NCBI GenBank assembly: GCA_030623665.1
Contig: JAUXLO010000013.1
Coordinates: forward strand, 1-14,108
Direction of reading: 5' to 3'
Source: Planctomycetota bacterium
GTDB taxonomy: Bacteria > Planctomycetota > Brocadiia > Brocadiales > Bathyanammoxibiaceae
DNA length: 14,108 bases
The position numbers and the translations under genes were made by a program. Numbering within the stretch: the first letter of the stretch is position 1; every line of letters begins with the position of its first letter. Of this stretch, positions 1-8,031 are shown one piece after another. The notes below the pieces were generated by a model. The model was not told the DNA's origin, did no database searches, and was given only the letters and a program-made list of their open reading frames with translations.

Positions 1-761
1 AATCCCACCCCTGCCTCGCTCGGGACCTTTGCGCCCGCACCAAACCCCCCAATGTCGCGGTCAAAGTCCTCGGTAATCCTTCGGGCAATGGCGTTCAGAA
101 GCACTGAAGAAAGTGCGCCGGTCTTCAGCCCGGCGAACTTTTGTGTAAGGAGATGCTGATGATACTGCTCCACCTGTGCCAGGAGTTCATCCTTATGTTC
201 CCTGTATAATTTCGCAACCCTGGGGAGCAGAGACTTAAGGCCCTCACGCCCCAGCTTATCTTCGGCGGGAAAGTACGTACCGCCAAAAAAGACCTTTCCA
301 TCGGGGGTGAGAAATGCGGTAAGCGGCCAGCCCCCAAACCCGGTAAGGTTGCTCACGGCTGCCTGATACCAGTGGTCTATATCCGGCCTTGCATCCATAT
401 CGACCTTGATAGCCACAAAGTACCTGTTAATCAGCTCGGCCACCTCGGGGTTTTCATATGTCTCCTCGTCCATCACGTGGCACCAGTGGCACCATATAGC
501 GCCTATGTCCAGCAGTATGGGCCGGTCCAGCATCTTGGCCAGTGCAAAGGCCTCTTCGCCGTATTCGTGCCAGTCTATCGCCTGGAACCTGGCACTCCGC
601 AGGTAGGGGCTGGCGGACGTGGCAAGACGGTTCTCCCTCTGTTGATTCTGTTGAAGGTGTGCTGCCCGGTTACGTTGCTCTTCAGCGCAGAGAGGCGTAA
701 TATCACCACCACAAGTACTTAATATGACTGCACTTAGGAGAACCAAAAGGGATAATAACAA
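1..761 (-). CDS. Exported DUF255 / YyaL-type thioredoxin-fold protein, N-terminal part
   Basis: About 253 N-terminal residues are in the window; the reading frame stays open through position 1, so the C-terminal part (an alpha/alpha-barrel in full-length YyaL/SSP411 relatives) is outside or absent. Visible motifs are SPYLRSARFQAIDWHEYGEE (the family has NPYL..H..NPVDW..WGEEA), then W90-C-H-W-C94-H-V-M, a CxxC-type thioredoxin site, then GGWPL and GGTYFP, and at the window edge FDRDIGGFG. These are diagnostic for DUF255 proteins, whose cellular role is poorly known. No in-frame ATG exists before the upstream TGA. AGGAGG at 776-771 lies 9 bases before a TTG at 761 (6 before an ATT), so I chose TTG. 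The first 16 residues are a hydrophobic export signal followed by Cys17; this may be a lipoprotein signal, but Thr at -1 is unusual. The family call is confident; the start is less so. Confidence 0.85.
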   Translation of the reverse strand, partial: MLLSLLVLLSAVILSTCGGDITPLCAEEQRNRAAHLQQNQQRENRLATSASPYLRSARFQAIDWHEYGEEAFALAKMLDRPILLDIGAIWCHWCHVMDEETYENPEVAELINRYFVAIKVDMDARPDIDHWYQAAVSNLTGFGGWPLTAFLTPDGKVFFGGTYFPAEDKLGREGLKSLLPRVAKLYREHKDELLAQVEQYHQHLLTQKFAGLKTGALSSVLLNAIARRITEDFDRDIGGFGAGAKVPSEAGVG

Positions 762-1218
762 AATGAACGTCCTCCTGTAAAAGGTGTCCCTTGTTTGAGA
801 TATTTCGCGTTTGCTTCAATTTATTTCATAATTACGACATATTCAAGGCCACTTGGCAAAGTCCGTGTATGACAGACATGAAGTCTGTTCGCAGTAGGGT
901 ATGTTGCGACATGCCCTACATTGCGGCTCGTACGTTGGTATTCCAGCCCGGACGTCAGGGCAGGTCATGCCTTAGACAGACCTGCCCTCCAAACCGAATG
1001 GCGGGTGATGCCGTAGGCACATCCGCCTCTGGTGGACTTTCAGCCTCCGGCATGGCTCCGACGCTACATTGCATAATCCGATAAACGGGGCAACTATACC
1101 TCTGAGGTGCCGCAGCCAAGGCAATTAAATTTTTATTTTCTGTTGATTTTTCGGAGGCTTTATTTTAATAGTTAGACATTGAAAATTATTTGTCATGGTC
1201 TCTTCTAGAAGGATGATG
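762..1218. other. Gene-free spacer between divergent genes, hairpin-rich
   Basis: No convincing gene lies here. The open frame at 791-1084 is low-complexity in codon use and is threaded by inverted repeats, so I read it as noncoding. Positions 872-1000 hold several stem-loops (listed separately). Positions 1120-1190 are AT-rich and would be the natural place for the promoter of the polyamine genes, but I see no pair of -35/-10 boxes that stands out. A CGGAGG at 1151-1156 resembles a ribosome binding site but has no start codon at a usable distance. Confidence 0.6.
872..1000. repeat. Cluster of inverted repeats, probable REP/MITE-like remnants
   Basis: Three clear stem-loops follow each other. 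ACAGAC/GTCTGT (872-877 with 883-888) has a 5-base loop. GTAGGGTATG/CATGCCCTAC (894-903 with 910-919) has one wobble position and is extended by CGCA 890-893 with TGCG 922-925. AGGGCAGGTC/GACCTGCCCT (957-966 with 979-988) is a perfect 10-bp stem. A weaker fourth palindrome around 1000-1026 (GGCGG...CCGCC) may belong to the same cluster. The GGCAGGTC...GACCTGCC stem recurs at 11811-11831, which suggests a dispersed family. No T-tract follows any stem, so these are not classic intrinsic terminators. Confidence 0.55.
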
Positions 1219-1770
1219 ATGCACGGACTGGTACCAACGCGGGTATTCTTTACCAAGGGGGTAGGTAGACACAGAGAAAAGCTCCAGTCGCTTGAACTTG
1301 CCCTTAGAGAGGCCGGCATCGAGAAATACAACCTGGTCAAGGTCTCAAGTATTTTCCCTCCAAAGTGCAAGATTGTAACCAAAAAGATTACCAACCCGCT
1401 TGTCAGACCCGGGCAGGTGGTGCATTGTGTACTTAGTGAGAATTGCACCAACGAGCCTCATCGAATGATAAGTGCATCGATCGGGCTTGCGGTGCCGGCC
1501 GAGGCCGCACACTACGGTTATCTGAGTGAACATCACGGATTCGGGGAGTCGGAGGAGAAGGCAGGTGACTACGCCGAAGACCTTGCAGCCACAATGCTTG
1601 CGACTACGCTCGGGATAGGGTTCGACCCTGAAAAGAACTACGACGAGAGGAAACAAATCTACCGCATGAGCGGCAAGATCGTAAAGAGCAGAAGTATCAC
1701 CCAGACGGCCCGCGGCGATAAAAAGGGGCTGTGGACAACCGTCATTGCCGTTGCAGTCCTTCTGCCATGA
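1219..1770 (+). CDS. pdaD: Pyruvoyl-dependent arginine decarboxylase
   Basis: Converts L-arginine to agmatine and CO2 in the cytoplasm, the first step of the arginine route to putrescine. The protein has the family hallmarks: [13 protein letters not shown] at the N-terminus, [10 protein letters not shown], where self-cleavage between the two serines (residues 43 and 44 from this start) creates the beta chain and the pyruvoyl group, then [32 protein letters not shown] and the C-terminal [14 protein letters not shown]. About 183 residues matches the family. I chose the ATG at 1219 because AGAAGG at 1207-1212 sits 6 bases before it; in-frame ATGs at 1195, 1213 and 1216 are possible, and 1195 has no visible ribosome binding site. 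The stop overlaps the next start (ATGA), so translation is probably coupled to the DHS-like gene. Confidence 0.93.
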   Translation: MHGLVPTRVFFTKGVGRHREKLQSLELALREAGIEKYNLVKVSSIFPPKCKIVTKKITNPLVRPGQVVHCVLSENCTNEPHRMISASIGLAVPAEAAHYGYLSEHHGFGESEEKAGDYAEDLAATMLATTLGIGFDPEKNYDERKQIYRMSGKIVKSRSITQTARGDKKGLWTTVIAVAVLLP

Positions 1771-2852
1771 AAAGTTGCAACCAACATACGCTGAGAGATA
1801 AATACCTTCGTAAGGGTATCATCCCGGCCTTCCAGACAAGGGAAGACATGCGGGTGGTAGACCTGGTTGAGAGTTTCGACGCCGCTGGGGCCTTTAATGC
1901 AGGCAGGCTGGCTGAGGCGTCAAAACTCTTTCTGAAGATGGTCGAGAACGACGCAACCATCTGTCTTACCCTCTCCGGGGCCCTGACCCCTACGGGTATG
2001 GGTGGCATCCTGGTGGAGCTTATTGAGGAAGGACTGATAGACTTTATAGTCTCTACCGGCGCAAACGTTTATCACGACCTCCACTTTGCGCTGGACCTGC
2101 CCATGCACCGCGGCGACTTCCGCGCTAACGACGCTGAACTTCGTCAGGCAAAGATTTATCGTATATATGATATGTTTGTTACGGACGAGGTGCTTGTAGA
2201 GACCGACAAGTTCTTACAGGACCTGTTGAACCACGGTGAGGACTATCCGGCCATGTCCAGTGCGCAACTGCACCACATTATCGGGAAGGTTACCTTGAAG
2301 AAGGCGCCTCACCCGGAGCGAAGCTTTGTGGCACAGGCCGCTAGATTTGGCGTACCCATATTTACCTCCTCTCCGGGGGATTCGGCAATAGGCATGATGC
2401 TCGCCCTTTTAAAACTCCACGGGGGTAAGGCTGCGGTGGACCCTGACCTGGACGTTATTCAATCTGCGGCAATAGTCCACGGCAGCAAGAAAAACGGTGT
2501 AATTACCCTTGGGGGTGGCTCACCGAAGAATTTCTATATGCAGACACAGCCCATGCTTGAGATGGTCTTCGGCAGGCCGTGCAGGGGGCATGACTACTTT
2601 ATACAGATAACTACCGATTCACCCCAGTGGGGCGGCCTCTCAGGGGCTACGCCGCAGGAGGCTATATCTTGGGGAAAGGTCCGGGAGGAAGAGACCAAGA
2701 ACCATGCCGTTGTGTACTGCGACGCCTCCATAGCGGCACCTATTCTCATGACCTACGGCCTGGCCAAGGCAGAGAAGAGGCCACAAAAAAGGTTGTACGA
2801 AAAAATTCCAGAGCTGGTCGCCGACCTCAAGCGGGACGCAAAGCCTCTCTAA
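1767..2852 (+). CDS. Bacterial deoxyhypusine synthase-like protein, probable homospermidine synthase
   Basis: A 361-residue member of the NAD-dependent DHS family. Conserved blocks are [23 protein letters not shown], the NAD-site region [24 protein letters not shown] and [15 protein letters not shown]304 in SWGK aligns with the human DHS active-site lysine (K329) that forms the imine with the aminobutyl group. Human K287-H288 corresponds to K254-N255 here, the Asn being usual for bacterial homologues as I recall them. Bacteria have no eIF5A, so protein hypusination is unlikely. With an arginine decarboxylase before it and agmatinase after it, transfer of an aminobutyl group to putrescine to give homospermidine is the best inference; a related aminobutyl or agmatine-linked product is possible. 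The start is the ATG overlapping the upstream stop; an in-frame GTG at 1731 is an alternative. Confidence 0.88.
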   Translation: MKSCNQHTLRDKYLRKGIIPAFQTREDMRVVDLVESFDAAGAFNAGRLAEASKLFLKMVENDATICLTLSGALTPTGMGGILVELIEEGLIDFIVSTGANVYHDLHFALDLPMHRGDFRANDAELRQAKIYRIYDMFVTDEVLVETDKFLQDLLNHGEDYPAMSSAQLHHIIGKVTLKKAPHPERSFVAQAARFGVPIFTSSPGDSAIGMMLALLKLHGGKAAVDPDLDVIQSAAIVHGSKKNGVITLGGGSPKNFYMQTQPMLEMVFGRPCRGHDYFIQITTDSPQWGGLSGATPQEAISWGKVREEETKNHAVVYCDASIAAPILMTYGLAKAEKRPQKRLYEKIPELVADLKRDAKPL

Positions 2853-2880
2853 AATCACCTTTTGGTTAAAAAATGCCTTC

Positions 2881-3768
2881 ATGTCTGGACCTGAATATGT
2901 TCCATACAATTTTGGGGCACTGCCTGAAGAGCACTCCCAATTCGAAAAAGGTCGCTTAGTGATACTACCCGTGCCCTATGACGCCACTGCGAGCTACCGT
3001 ACCGGCGCAAAGGATGGGCCACAGGCCATTATAAACGCATCAAGAAATCTGGAGACCTTTGACGAGGAACTCCTCTGTGACGTCTCTACACGGGGCATAC
3101 ACACACTCCCCGAACTCATGCCGGAACACGGCAGCCCCGAACAGATGATAAAGAGGGTTGAGGAGGCGGCCGGTGAGATTCTTAAACGGGGCAAGATGCT
3201 GGCAACACTGGGTGGTGAACACAGCATCACCCTCGGCTTGGTCCGCGCCCATAAGGAGTTCTTTCCGCAACTCTCGGTGCTTCAGATAGACGCCCATCTT
3301 GACCTGAGGCATTCCTACGCCGGCACCATATACAGCCACGCCAGCGTCATGCGCCGTGTGTACGAACTCTCCGGCATCACCCAGGTCGGTATCAGGAGTT
3401 TTTCCGAGGAAGAGCACAGTTTCGTGGTGGAGAAGGGCCTTAAACCGTTTTACCAGAGAAATATCAACTACAGGGAAGACTGGCCCGACGAGGTAATAGA
3501 GAGGCTCTCCGAGGAGGTCTATGTGACCGTTGACCTGGACGGGTTTGACCCCTCTGTCATGCCTTCGGTAGGGACCCCGGAGCCCGGAGGGCTGGGATGG
3601 TATGAGGTCCTTAGACTGCTGAGAAGGCTGTCGGAAAAGAGGAGGATAGTCGGCTTTGACGTGATGGAACTCTGCCCGGAGCCTGACAATGTGGCACCCG
3701 ACTTCCTCGCCGCCAGACTGGTCTACAAACTAGCCACTTACACACTAATTTCTGACGAACAGGAGTAG
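2881..3768 (+). CDS. speB: Agmatinase (agmatine ureohydrolase)
   Basis: Hydrolyses agmatine to putrescine and urea in the cytoplasm, using a dinuclear manganese centre. All ureohydrolase metal motifs are present: GGEHSIT with H114, QIDAHLDLR with D137, H139 and D141, and TVDLDGFDPSVMP with D218, D220 and D223. SHASVMRR after the second motif is typical of agmatinases rather than arginases, and 295 residues is a normal length. It follows the DHS-like gene by 28 bases and precedes argJ by 3 bases. Together with the pyruvoyl decarboxylase it completes arginine to putrescine. Guanidinobutyrase or another ureohydrolase activity cannot be excluded from sequence alone, but the neighbour that makes agmatine supports agmatinase. 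Confidence 0.93.
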   Translation: MSGPEYVPYNFGALPEEHSQFEKGRLVILPVPYDATASYRTGAKDGPQAIINASRNLETFDEELLCDVSTRGIHTLPELMPEHGSPEQMIKRVEEAAGEILKRGKMLATLGGEHSITLGLVRAHKEFFPQLSVLQIDAHLDLRHSYAGTIYSHASVMRRVYELSGITQVGIRSFSEEEHSFVVEKGLKPFYQRNINYREDWPDEVIERLSEEVYVTVDLDGFDPSVMPSVGTPEPGGLGWYEVLRLLRRLSEKRRIVGFDVMELCPEPDNVAPDFLAARLVYKLATYTLISDEQE

Positions 3769-3771
3769 GTC

Positions 3772-4977
3772 ATGAAAAAGATACCAGGAGGTGTAACTGC
3801 GCCAAAGGGATTTCTCGCTGGAGCGGCCCACTGCGGTCTCAAGAAGGACGGCTACGACGTGGGGGTCATACTCTCTAAGCATCCGGCACAGGCCGCCGCC
3901 ATGTTCACTACCAATCAGATAGTGGCCGCCCCGGTGGTGTACAGCCGTGAAGCAGTAAAGAAGGGCGAGATACGTGCCGTGGTGGTCAATAGCGGTAATG
4001 CGAATGCCTGCACCGGCAAAAAGGGTTATGAAGACGCAAGGACGCTGGTGGCGGTCACTGCAAGTTCATTAGGTGTGTCATCCGATGACGTGCTGGTGGC
4101 CTCTACCGGTAGAATCGGTGAACGACTGCCCGTGGAAAAGGTAGCCTCCGGGATAAAAGGCGCCGTACAGAGCCTGGGCCCTGAGATACAAAACGGACAT
4201 GCGTTTGCACAGGCGATAATGACCACCGATACCTGTACAAAGGAGATTGCTGTAATGACAAGGGCCGGGGACCAGGTAATCACCATTGGCGGGGTGGCCA
4301 AAGGTGCTGGCATGATAGCCCCCAATATGGCCACGATGCTCTGTTTCCTCACCACGGATTCCTCCGTCCCAAACAAGGTGCTGAGCAGATGCCTGAGAGA
4401 CTCCGTAACCCGTTCTTTTAACCGGATTGGCGTGGACGGACATATGAGCACCAATGACATGGTCGTCATCCTCGCCAATGGAGCGGGAGGCGGTCCGGTA
4501 ATCGACGACGCCACCATGGTCCTCCCTGCCTTCAGGGAGACGCTGGACTACGTCACACACCACCTTGCAAAGGAAATAGTTAAGGACGGTGAAGGGGCGA
4601 CCAAACTCGTGATGATAGAGATAGGCGGCGCGCCTACAGAAGCGTATGCGCTGAGGGTGGCCAATGCTATCGGGAACTCCCCGCTGGTCAAGACCGCGAT
4701 AAACGGAGAAGACCCCAACTGGGGAAGGATTATATCGGCGGCAGGTGCGGCGGGCATTCCCCTTGACGAGCAAAGACTCAAGCTATATATTGGGGACGTT
4801 CTTGTATTTGAAGGGGGAGTTTCTGCGGACTTCGAGCGAGAGAAACTCCTGGAGGAGATGAAGAAAAAGGAGGTGTGCATACGCCTCCATCTGGGCCTCG
4901 GCAAATCAAAGACCGAGTTCTGGACCTGCGACCTCTCCCACGAATACGTCACCATAAACGCTAAATACCATACATAA
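3772..4977 (+). CDS. argJ: Glutamate N-acetyltransferase / amino-acid N-acetyltransferase ArgJ
   Basis: Transfers the acetyl group from N-acetylornithine to glutamate (the cyclic arginine route); many members also make N-acetylglutamate from acetyl-CoA. The 401-residue protein has NSGNANACTG near residue 73, the self-cleavage block KGAGMIAPNMATML with T188 as the nucleophile exposed after cleavage between A187 and T188, DPNWGR, and the typical C-terminal EYVTINAKYHT. Cleavage would give alpha and beta chains that form the active enzyme. GGAG inside the end of the agmatinase gene, about 9 bases before the ATG, provides a ribosome binding site, so the two are one transcription unit. Whether this copy is mono- or bifunctional cannot be told by eye. 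Finding an arginine-synthesis gene directly after arginine-consuming genes suggests shared control of arginine and polyamine pools. Confidence 0.95.
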   Translation: MKKIPGGVTAPKGFLAGAAHCGLKKDGYDVGVILSKHPAQAAAMFTTNQIVAAPVVYSREAVKKGEIRAVVVNSGNANACTGKKGYEDARTLVAVTASSLGVSSDDVLVASTGRIGERLPVEKVASGIKGAVQSLGPEIQNGHAFAQAIMTTDTCTKEIAVMTRAGDQVITIGGVAKGAGMIAPNMATMLCFLTTDSSVPNKVLSRCLRDSVTRSFNRIGVDGHMSTNDMVVILANGAGGGPVIDDATMVLPAFRETLDYVTHHLAKEIVKDGEGATKLVMIEIGGAPTEAYALRVANAIGNSPLVKTAINGEDPNWGRIISAAGAAGIPLDEQRLKLYIGDVLVFEGGVSADFEREKLLEEMKKKEVCIRLHLGLGKSKTEFWTCDLSHEYVTINAKYHT

Positions 4978-5032
4978 GTATAGCATCATCACCTACATCC
5001 GAGAAAGCTCGACCGGGAAGAAAACGAAGACT

Positions 5033-6514
5033 ATGAAAACCTGCAGGAACTGCCTTATAGTTTTTGCCGTTATGCTGACCTTGCTCCTGCACACAGCCCT
5101 CCTCAATGCCCAGGAGCTGAGGCTTGACGTCAAAGAGCACGTCCTGAAGAACGGGCTTACACTGCTTATGCTGGAAAAACACCAGAGCCCCACGGTCTCG
5201 CTAAGGATAGTCTTTAAGGTAGGCTCAGTGAATGAGCGTCCGGGTATCACCGGAGCCTCTCACCTCTTTGAGCACATGATGTTTAAGGGCACAGAACTGT
5301 TCGGCACGAAGGACTGGGAGGAAGAGAAACCGCTCCTGGAGAAGGAGGACGAGCTGGTACTGGCCATCGCCACTACGACCGACGAACAGGAGCGCCTGGC
5401 CCTGGAGGCGGAACTGGCAGAGGTAAGGAAGAGGCTCAAGGAGATAACGAACACCGAGGAATTCTGGGCCATATACATGAGAAGCGGGGCCACGGGGATA
5501 AACGCCTCAACGAGTGACGACATCACCCGCTACTACTGCAACCTGCCGGCAAATAAGCTGAAACTGTGGGCCTTCCTGGAGTCGGACAGGATGAAGAACC
5601 TGGTACTCCGGGAATTCTATTCCGAAAAGGACGTGGTAATGGAGGAGAGGAGGATGCGCACGGAGACCAGTCCTTTCGGCCTCATGTTTGAACAGTTAAA
5701 CGCGGCGGCTTTTACGGCGCATCCTTACGGCTGGCCAGTCATAGGCTGGATGTCGGACATAAATAACATTACTAAAGAAGAGACTGAGGCATATTTTACC
5801 CAATACTACGCCCCGAATAACGCAGTGATCGTCGTGGTGGGAGACATAAACCCGCAGGAGGTAATTGACCTTGTGGAGGAATATTTCAGCGACATCCCCG
5901 CCCAGCCGCCCATCCCTGAGGTAAAGACGGTAGAGCCGGAGCAAAAAGGTGAACGCAGGATAGAGGTGGAGTATGACGCAAACCCGATGGTGGCCATTGG
6001 CTACCATAAACCGGAGATTACACACCCCGACCAGTACGTCTTCGATGTCATACAGAGCCTTCTTTCCAGCGGCAGGACCTCCCGTCTTTACGAGTCGCTG
6101 ATAGAGGATAAGAGGATTGCGGTAATGGCAAGGAGCTATTCCGGAGGTTCGAAATATCCCGATCTGTTCTTTGTCTTCGCAAGCCCCCGCCACCCGCACA
6201 CTGCCGGGGAGGTAGAAAAGGCGATATATGAGGAACTGGAAAGACTTAAGACCGAGCCCCCCTCGGATTGGGAGCTTCAGAAGATAAAAAACCAGCTCGA
6301 GGCCAATTTCATCCGCGGCCTGGAATCGAACTCAGGCCTGGCCGACGAGATAGGTTATTACGAGGCCATAGCCGGAGACTGGCGCTATGTAAACACCGCT
6401 GTTGAGAGGATAAAGGCCGTAACCGCAGAAGACGTCATGAGGGTGGCGAAAAAATATTTCATTAAAACGAACCGCACCGTGGGCACATTAGTCCAGAAGA
6501 AGAAAGGGGCCTAG
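5033..6514 (+). CDS. Exported M16 zinc peptidase, catalytic subunit
   Basis: A 493-residue insulinase-family (M16) peptidase. Residues 1-26 form a signal peptide (basic start, hydrophobic core, cleavage likely after LLNA before QE). The inverted zinc motif HLFEH is at 77-81 (H77, E80, H81), followed by FKGT. The third zinc ligand is probably E204 or E205 in SEKDVVMEERR. About 124 residues separate H81 and E205 instead of the usual 75 or so, because a charged, coiled-coil-like segment (about 95-145, rich in Glu, Lys and Leu) is inserted. INASTSDD and HPYGWPVIGW are normal family blocks. The C-terminal domain lacks the R...GLAY pair of active-site-completing residues, which the next gene has. 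Spacing of 7 bases to that gene indicates co-translation. Likely periplasmic; the substrate is unknown. Confidence 0.92.
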   Translation: MKTCRNCLIVFAVMLTLLLHTALLNAQELRLDVKEHVLKNGLTLLMLEKHQSPTVSLRIVFKVGSVNERPGITGASHLFEHMMFKGTELFGTKDWEEEKPLLEKEDELVLAIATTTDEQERLALEAELAEVRKRLKEITNTEEFWAIYMRSGATGINASTSDDITRYYCNLPANKLKLWAFLESDRMKNLVLREFYSEKDVVMEERRMRTETSPFGLMFEQLNAAAFTAHPYGWPVIGWMSDINNITKEETEAYFTQYYAPNNAVIVVVGDINPQEVIDLVEEYFSDIPAQPPIPEVKTVEPEQKGERRIEVEYDANPMVAIGYHKPEITHPDQYVFDVIQSLLSSGRTSRLYESLIEDKRIAVMARSYSGGSKYPDLFFVFASPRHPHTAGEVEKAIYEELERLKTEPPSDWELQKIKNQLEANFIRGLESNSGLADEIGYYEAIAGDWRYVNTAVERIKAVTAEDVMRVAKKYFIKTNRTVGTLVQKKKGA

Positions 6515-6521
6515 AAGAAGG

Positions 6522-8006
6522 ATGAGGAGAAATGGTTCCTGGAACGTCGTGGTTATAACCCTGGCCCTGTCTGTTGCACTCAGCGGCTATGTATGCGCCC
6601 AGCACGCGATGCCGGGGAAAGGTGCAGTTCCTGCAAAGCCCCAGTCCAGGGGTGCGGAGATAGTCTCAAAGTTTAAATATAAGCCGCTAGAGTGGTCGCC
6701 GCCCAAGGTAGAACGCCGGGTGCTGTCGAACGGGATGATTCTCTTTCTTCTAGAGGATCACGAACTCCCGCTGGTGAACATAACGTCGGCTATCAGAACA
6801 GGTTCCATTTACGAGCCCAAGGACAAGGCCGGCCTGGCGGCCCTTGTCGGGCACGTAATGCGTTCGGGCGGGACAGAGACCATGAGCGGCGAGGAGATTA
6901 ACAGGCAACTGGAATACATGGCCGCCTCCGTAGAGACGAGTATCGGCCGGGAGGAGGGCTCTGCCGGACTCTCCGCGATGTCAAAAGACCTGGACAAGAC
7001 ACTTGAGATCTTTGCCGACGTACTGATGCATCCCGCCTTCACGGAAGACAAGATACAAAAGAGAAAGGAAGAGGTCCTCGAGGCCATAAGGAGAGAAAAC
7101 GACAACCCTGCCCAAATAGCATTCAGGGAATTTCGCAGGCTGATCTATGAACCACATCCTTACAACCGGAAGGTCAACGGCTATGCCGACACGATTCCAG
7201 GTATCACCAGAGACGAGATGATCGCCTTCCATGACAGGTATTTCCATCCGAACAACATGATTATGGGTATATCCGGTGACTTTGATACGGGGGGGATGAT
7301 ACGGAAACTCGAAAACGTTTTCAGGGGGTGGAAAAAAGAGAAGATAGACTTCCCGGACGTACCGAAGGTAGACGATGAGATGGAGATTTCCGTAAACTAT
7401 GTGGACAAGGACCTGAGTCAGTCCACCATCCTTCTTGGCCACGTAGGGATTGAGAGGACCAACCCGGACTATTTTCCCGTCAAGATAATGAACTTTATCC
7501 TGGGTGAGGGCAGCTTTACGGCCAGGATACCTAAAAAGGTAAGGGACCAGGAGGGGCTCGCCTACTCCGTCTACAGTGCGTTCCATACCCCAAGAGACCT
7601 TGGATTCTTCTTTGTCTCCTGCCAGACCAAGGTCGGGTCCACCACAAGGGCCATAGAACTCATCCTGGAAGAGATTCAGAGGATAAAACAGGAGGCGGTA
7701 AATGACGATGAGCTTAAGGGTGCAAAGGACACCTTTATAAACCGGTTCATCTTCCTTTTCACTACCAGCGCCGCAGTAGTAAGCCACATGGTAGATATTG
7801 AGTACAAGGGCCTGCCCCTTGATTACCTGGATACCTACGTGGCAAACATCAAGGCCGTTACCAAGGAAGAGGTGCTGAGAGTGGCAAGGAAGTATCTACA
7901 CCCCGATAAGATAACACTCCTGGTGGTAGGGGACGAGAAGAAGTTTGACCGGCCCCTCAGTGAATTTGGAAAGGTCAACGTAGTAGAATTAAAACCGGTA
8001 GAATAG
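6522..8006 (+). CDS. Exported M16 family protein, non-catalytic partner subunit
   Basis: A 494-residue M16 homologue with a signal peptide (residues 1-26, cleavage likely after VCA). The zinc motif has decayed: where HxxEH is expected the sequence reads A107-L-V-G110-H111, so the first His and the Glu are gone. NDNPAQIAFREFRRLIYEPHPY and FHPNNM are standard family blocks. The C-terminal domain contains VRDQEGLAYSVYS with R341 and Y348, the Arg/Tyr pair that in two-subunit M16B enzymes completes the active site of the catalytic partner. Together with the preceding gene this fits a heterodimer of the kind known from mitochondrial processing peptidase and bacterial M16B pairs. The start ATG follows AAGAAGG closely, directly after the upstream stop. 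Confidence 0.92.
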   Translation: MRRNGSWNVVVITLALSVALSGYVCAQHAMPGKGAVPAKPQSRGAEIVSKFKYKPLEWSPPKVERRVLSNGMILFLLEDHELPLVNITSAIRTGSIYEPKDKAGLAALVGHVMRSGGTETMSGEEINRQLEYMAASVETSIGREEGSAGLSAMSKDLDKTLEIFADVLMHPAFTEDKIQKRKEEVLEAIRRENDNPAQIAFREFRRLIYEPHPYNRKVNGYADTIPGITRDEMIAFHDRYFHPNNMIMGISGDFDTGGMIRKLENVFRGWKKEKIDFPDVPKVDDEMEISVNYVDKDLSQSTILLGHVGIERTNPDYFPVKIMNFILGEGSFTARIPKKVRDQEGLAYSVYSAFHTPRDLGFFFVSCQTKVGSTTRAIELILEEIQRIKQEAVNDDELKGAKDTFINRFIFLFTTSAAVVSHMVDIEYKGLPLDYLDTYVANIKAVTKEEVLRVARKYLHPDKITLLVVGDEKKFDRPLSEFGKVNVVELKPVE

Positions 8007-8031
8007 ACGTCACTACTTTAAGGATTACTAT

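Noticed and set aside
791..1084. Plus-strand open frame of 97 codons
   Set aside because: It has no ribosome binding site, no recognisable protein pattern, and consists largely of palindromes.
1086..1122. Possible c-di-GMP-I-like (GEMM) riboswitch: GGGGCAAC, ACCT/AGGT stem, CCGCAGCC
   Set aside because: The ACGCAAAGCC block is not intact, the P3 hairpin is not seen, and the stem loop is only 3 bases; the likeness is too weak.
1767..2852. True deoxyhypusine synthase acting on eIF5A
   Set aside because: The organism is bacterial by gene content, the His next to K254 is Asn, and the neighbours make polyamines.
4078..4773. Minus-strand open frame (231 codons) inside argJ
   Set aside because: Antisense shadow of a well-conserved gene, with no recognisable motif.
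6981..7787. Long minus-strand open frame (268 codons) inside the second M16 gene
   Set aside because: It lies opposite a clear M16 protein and has no family motif; it is a shadow caused by codon bias.
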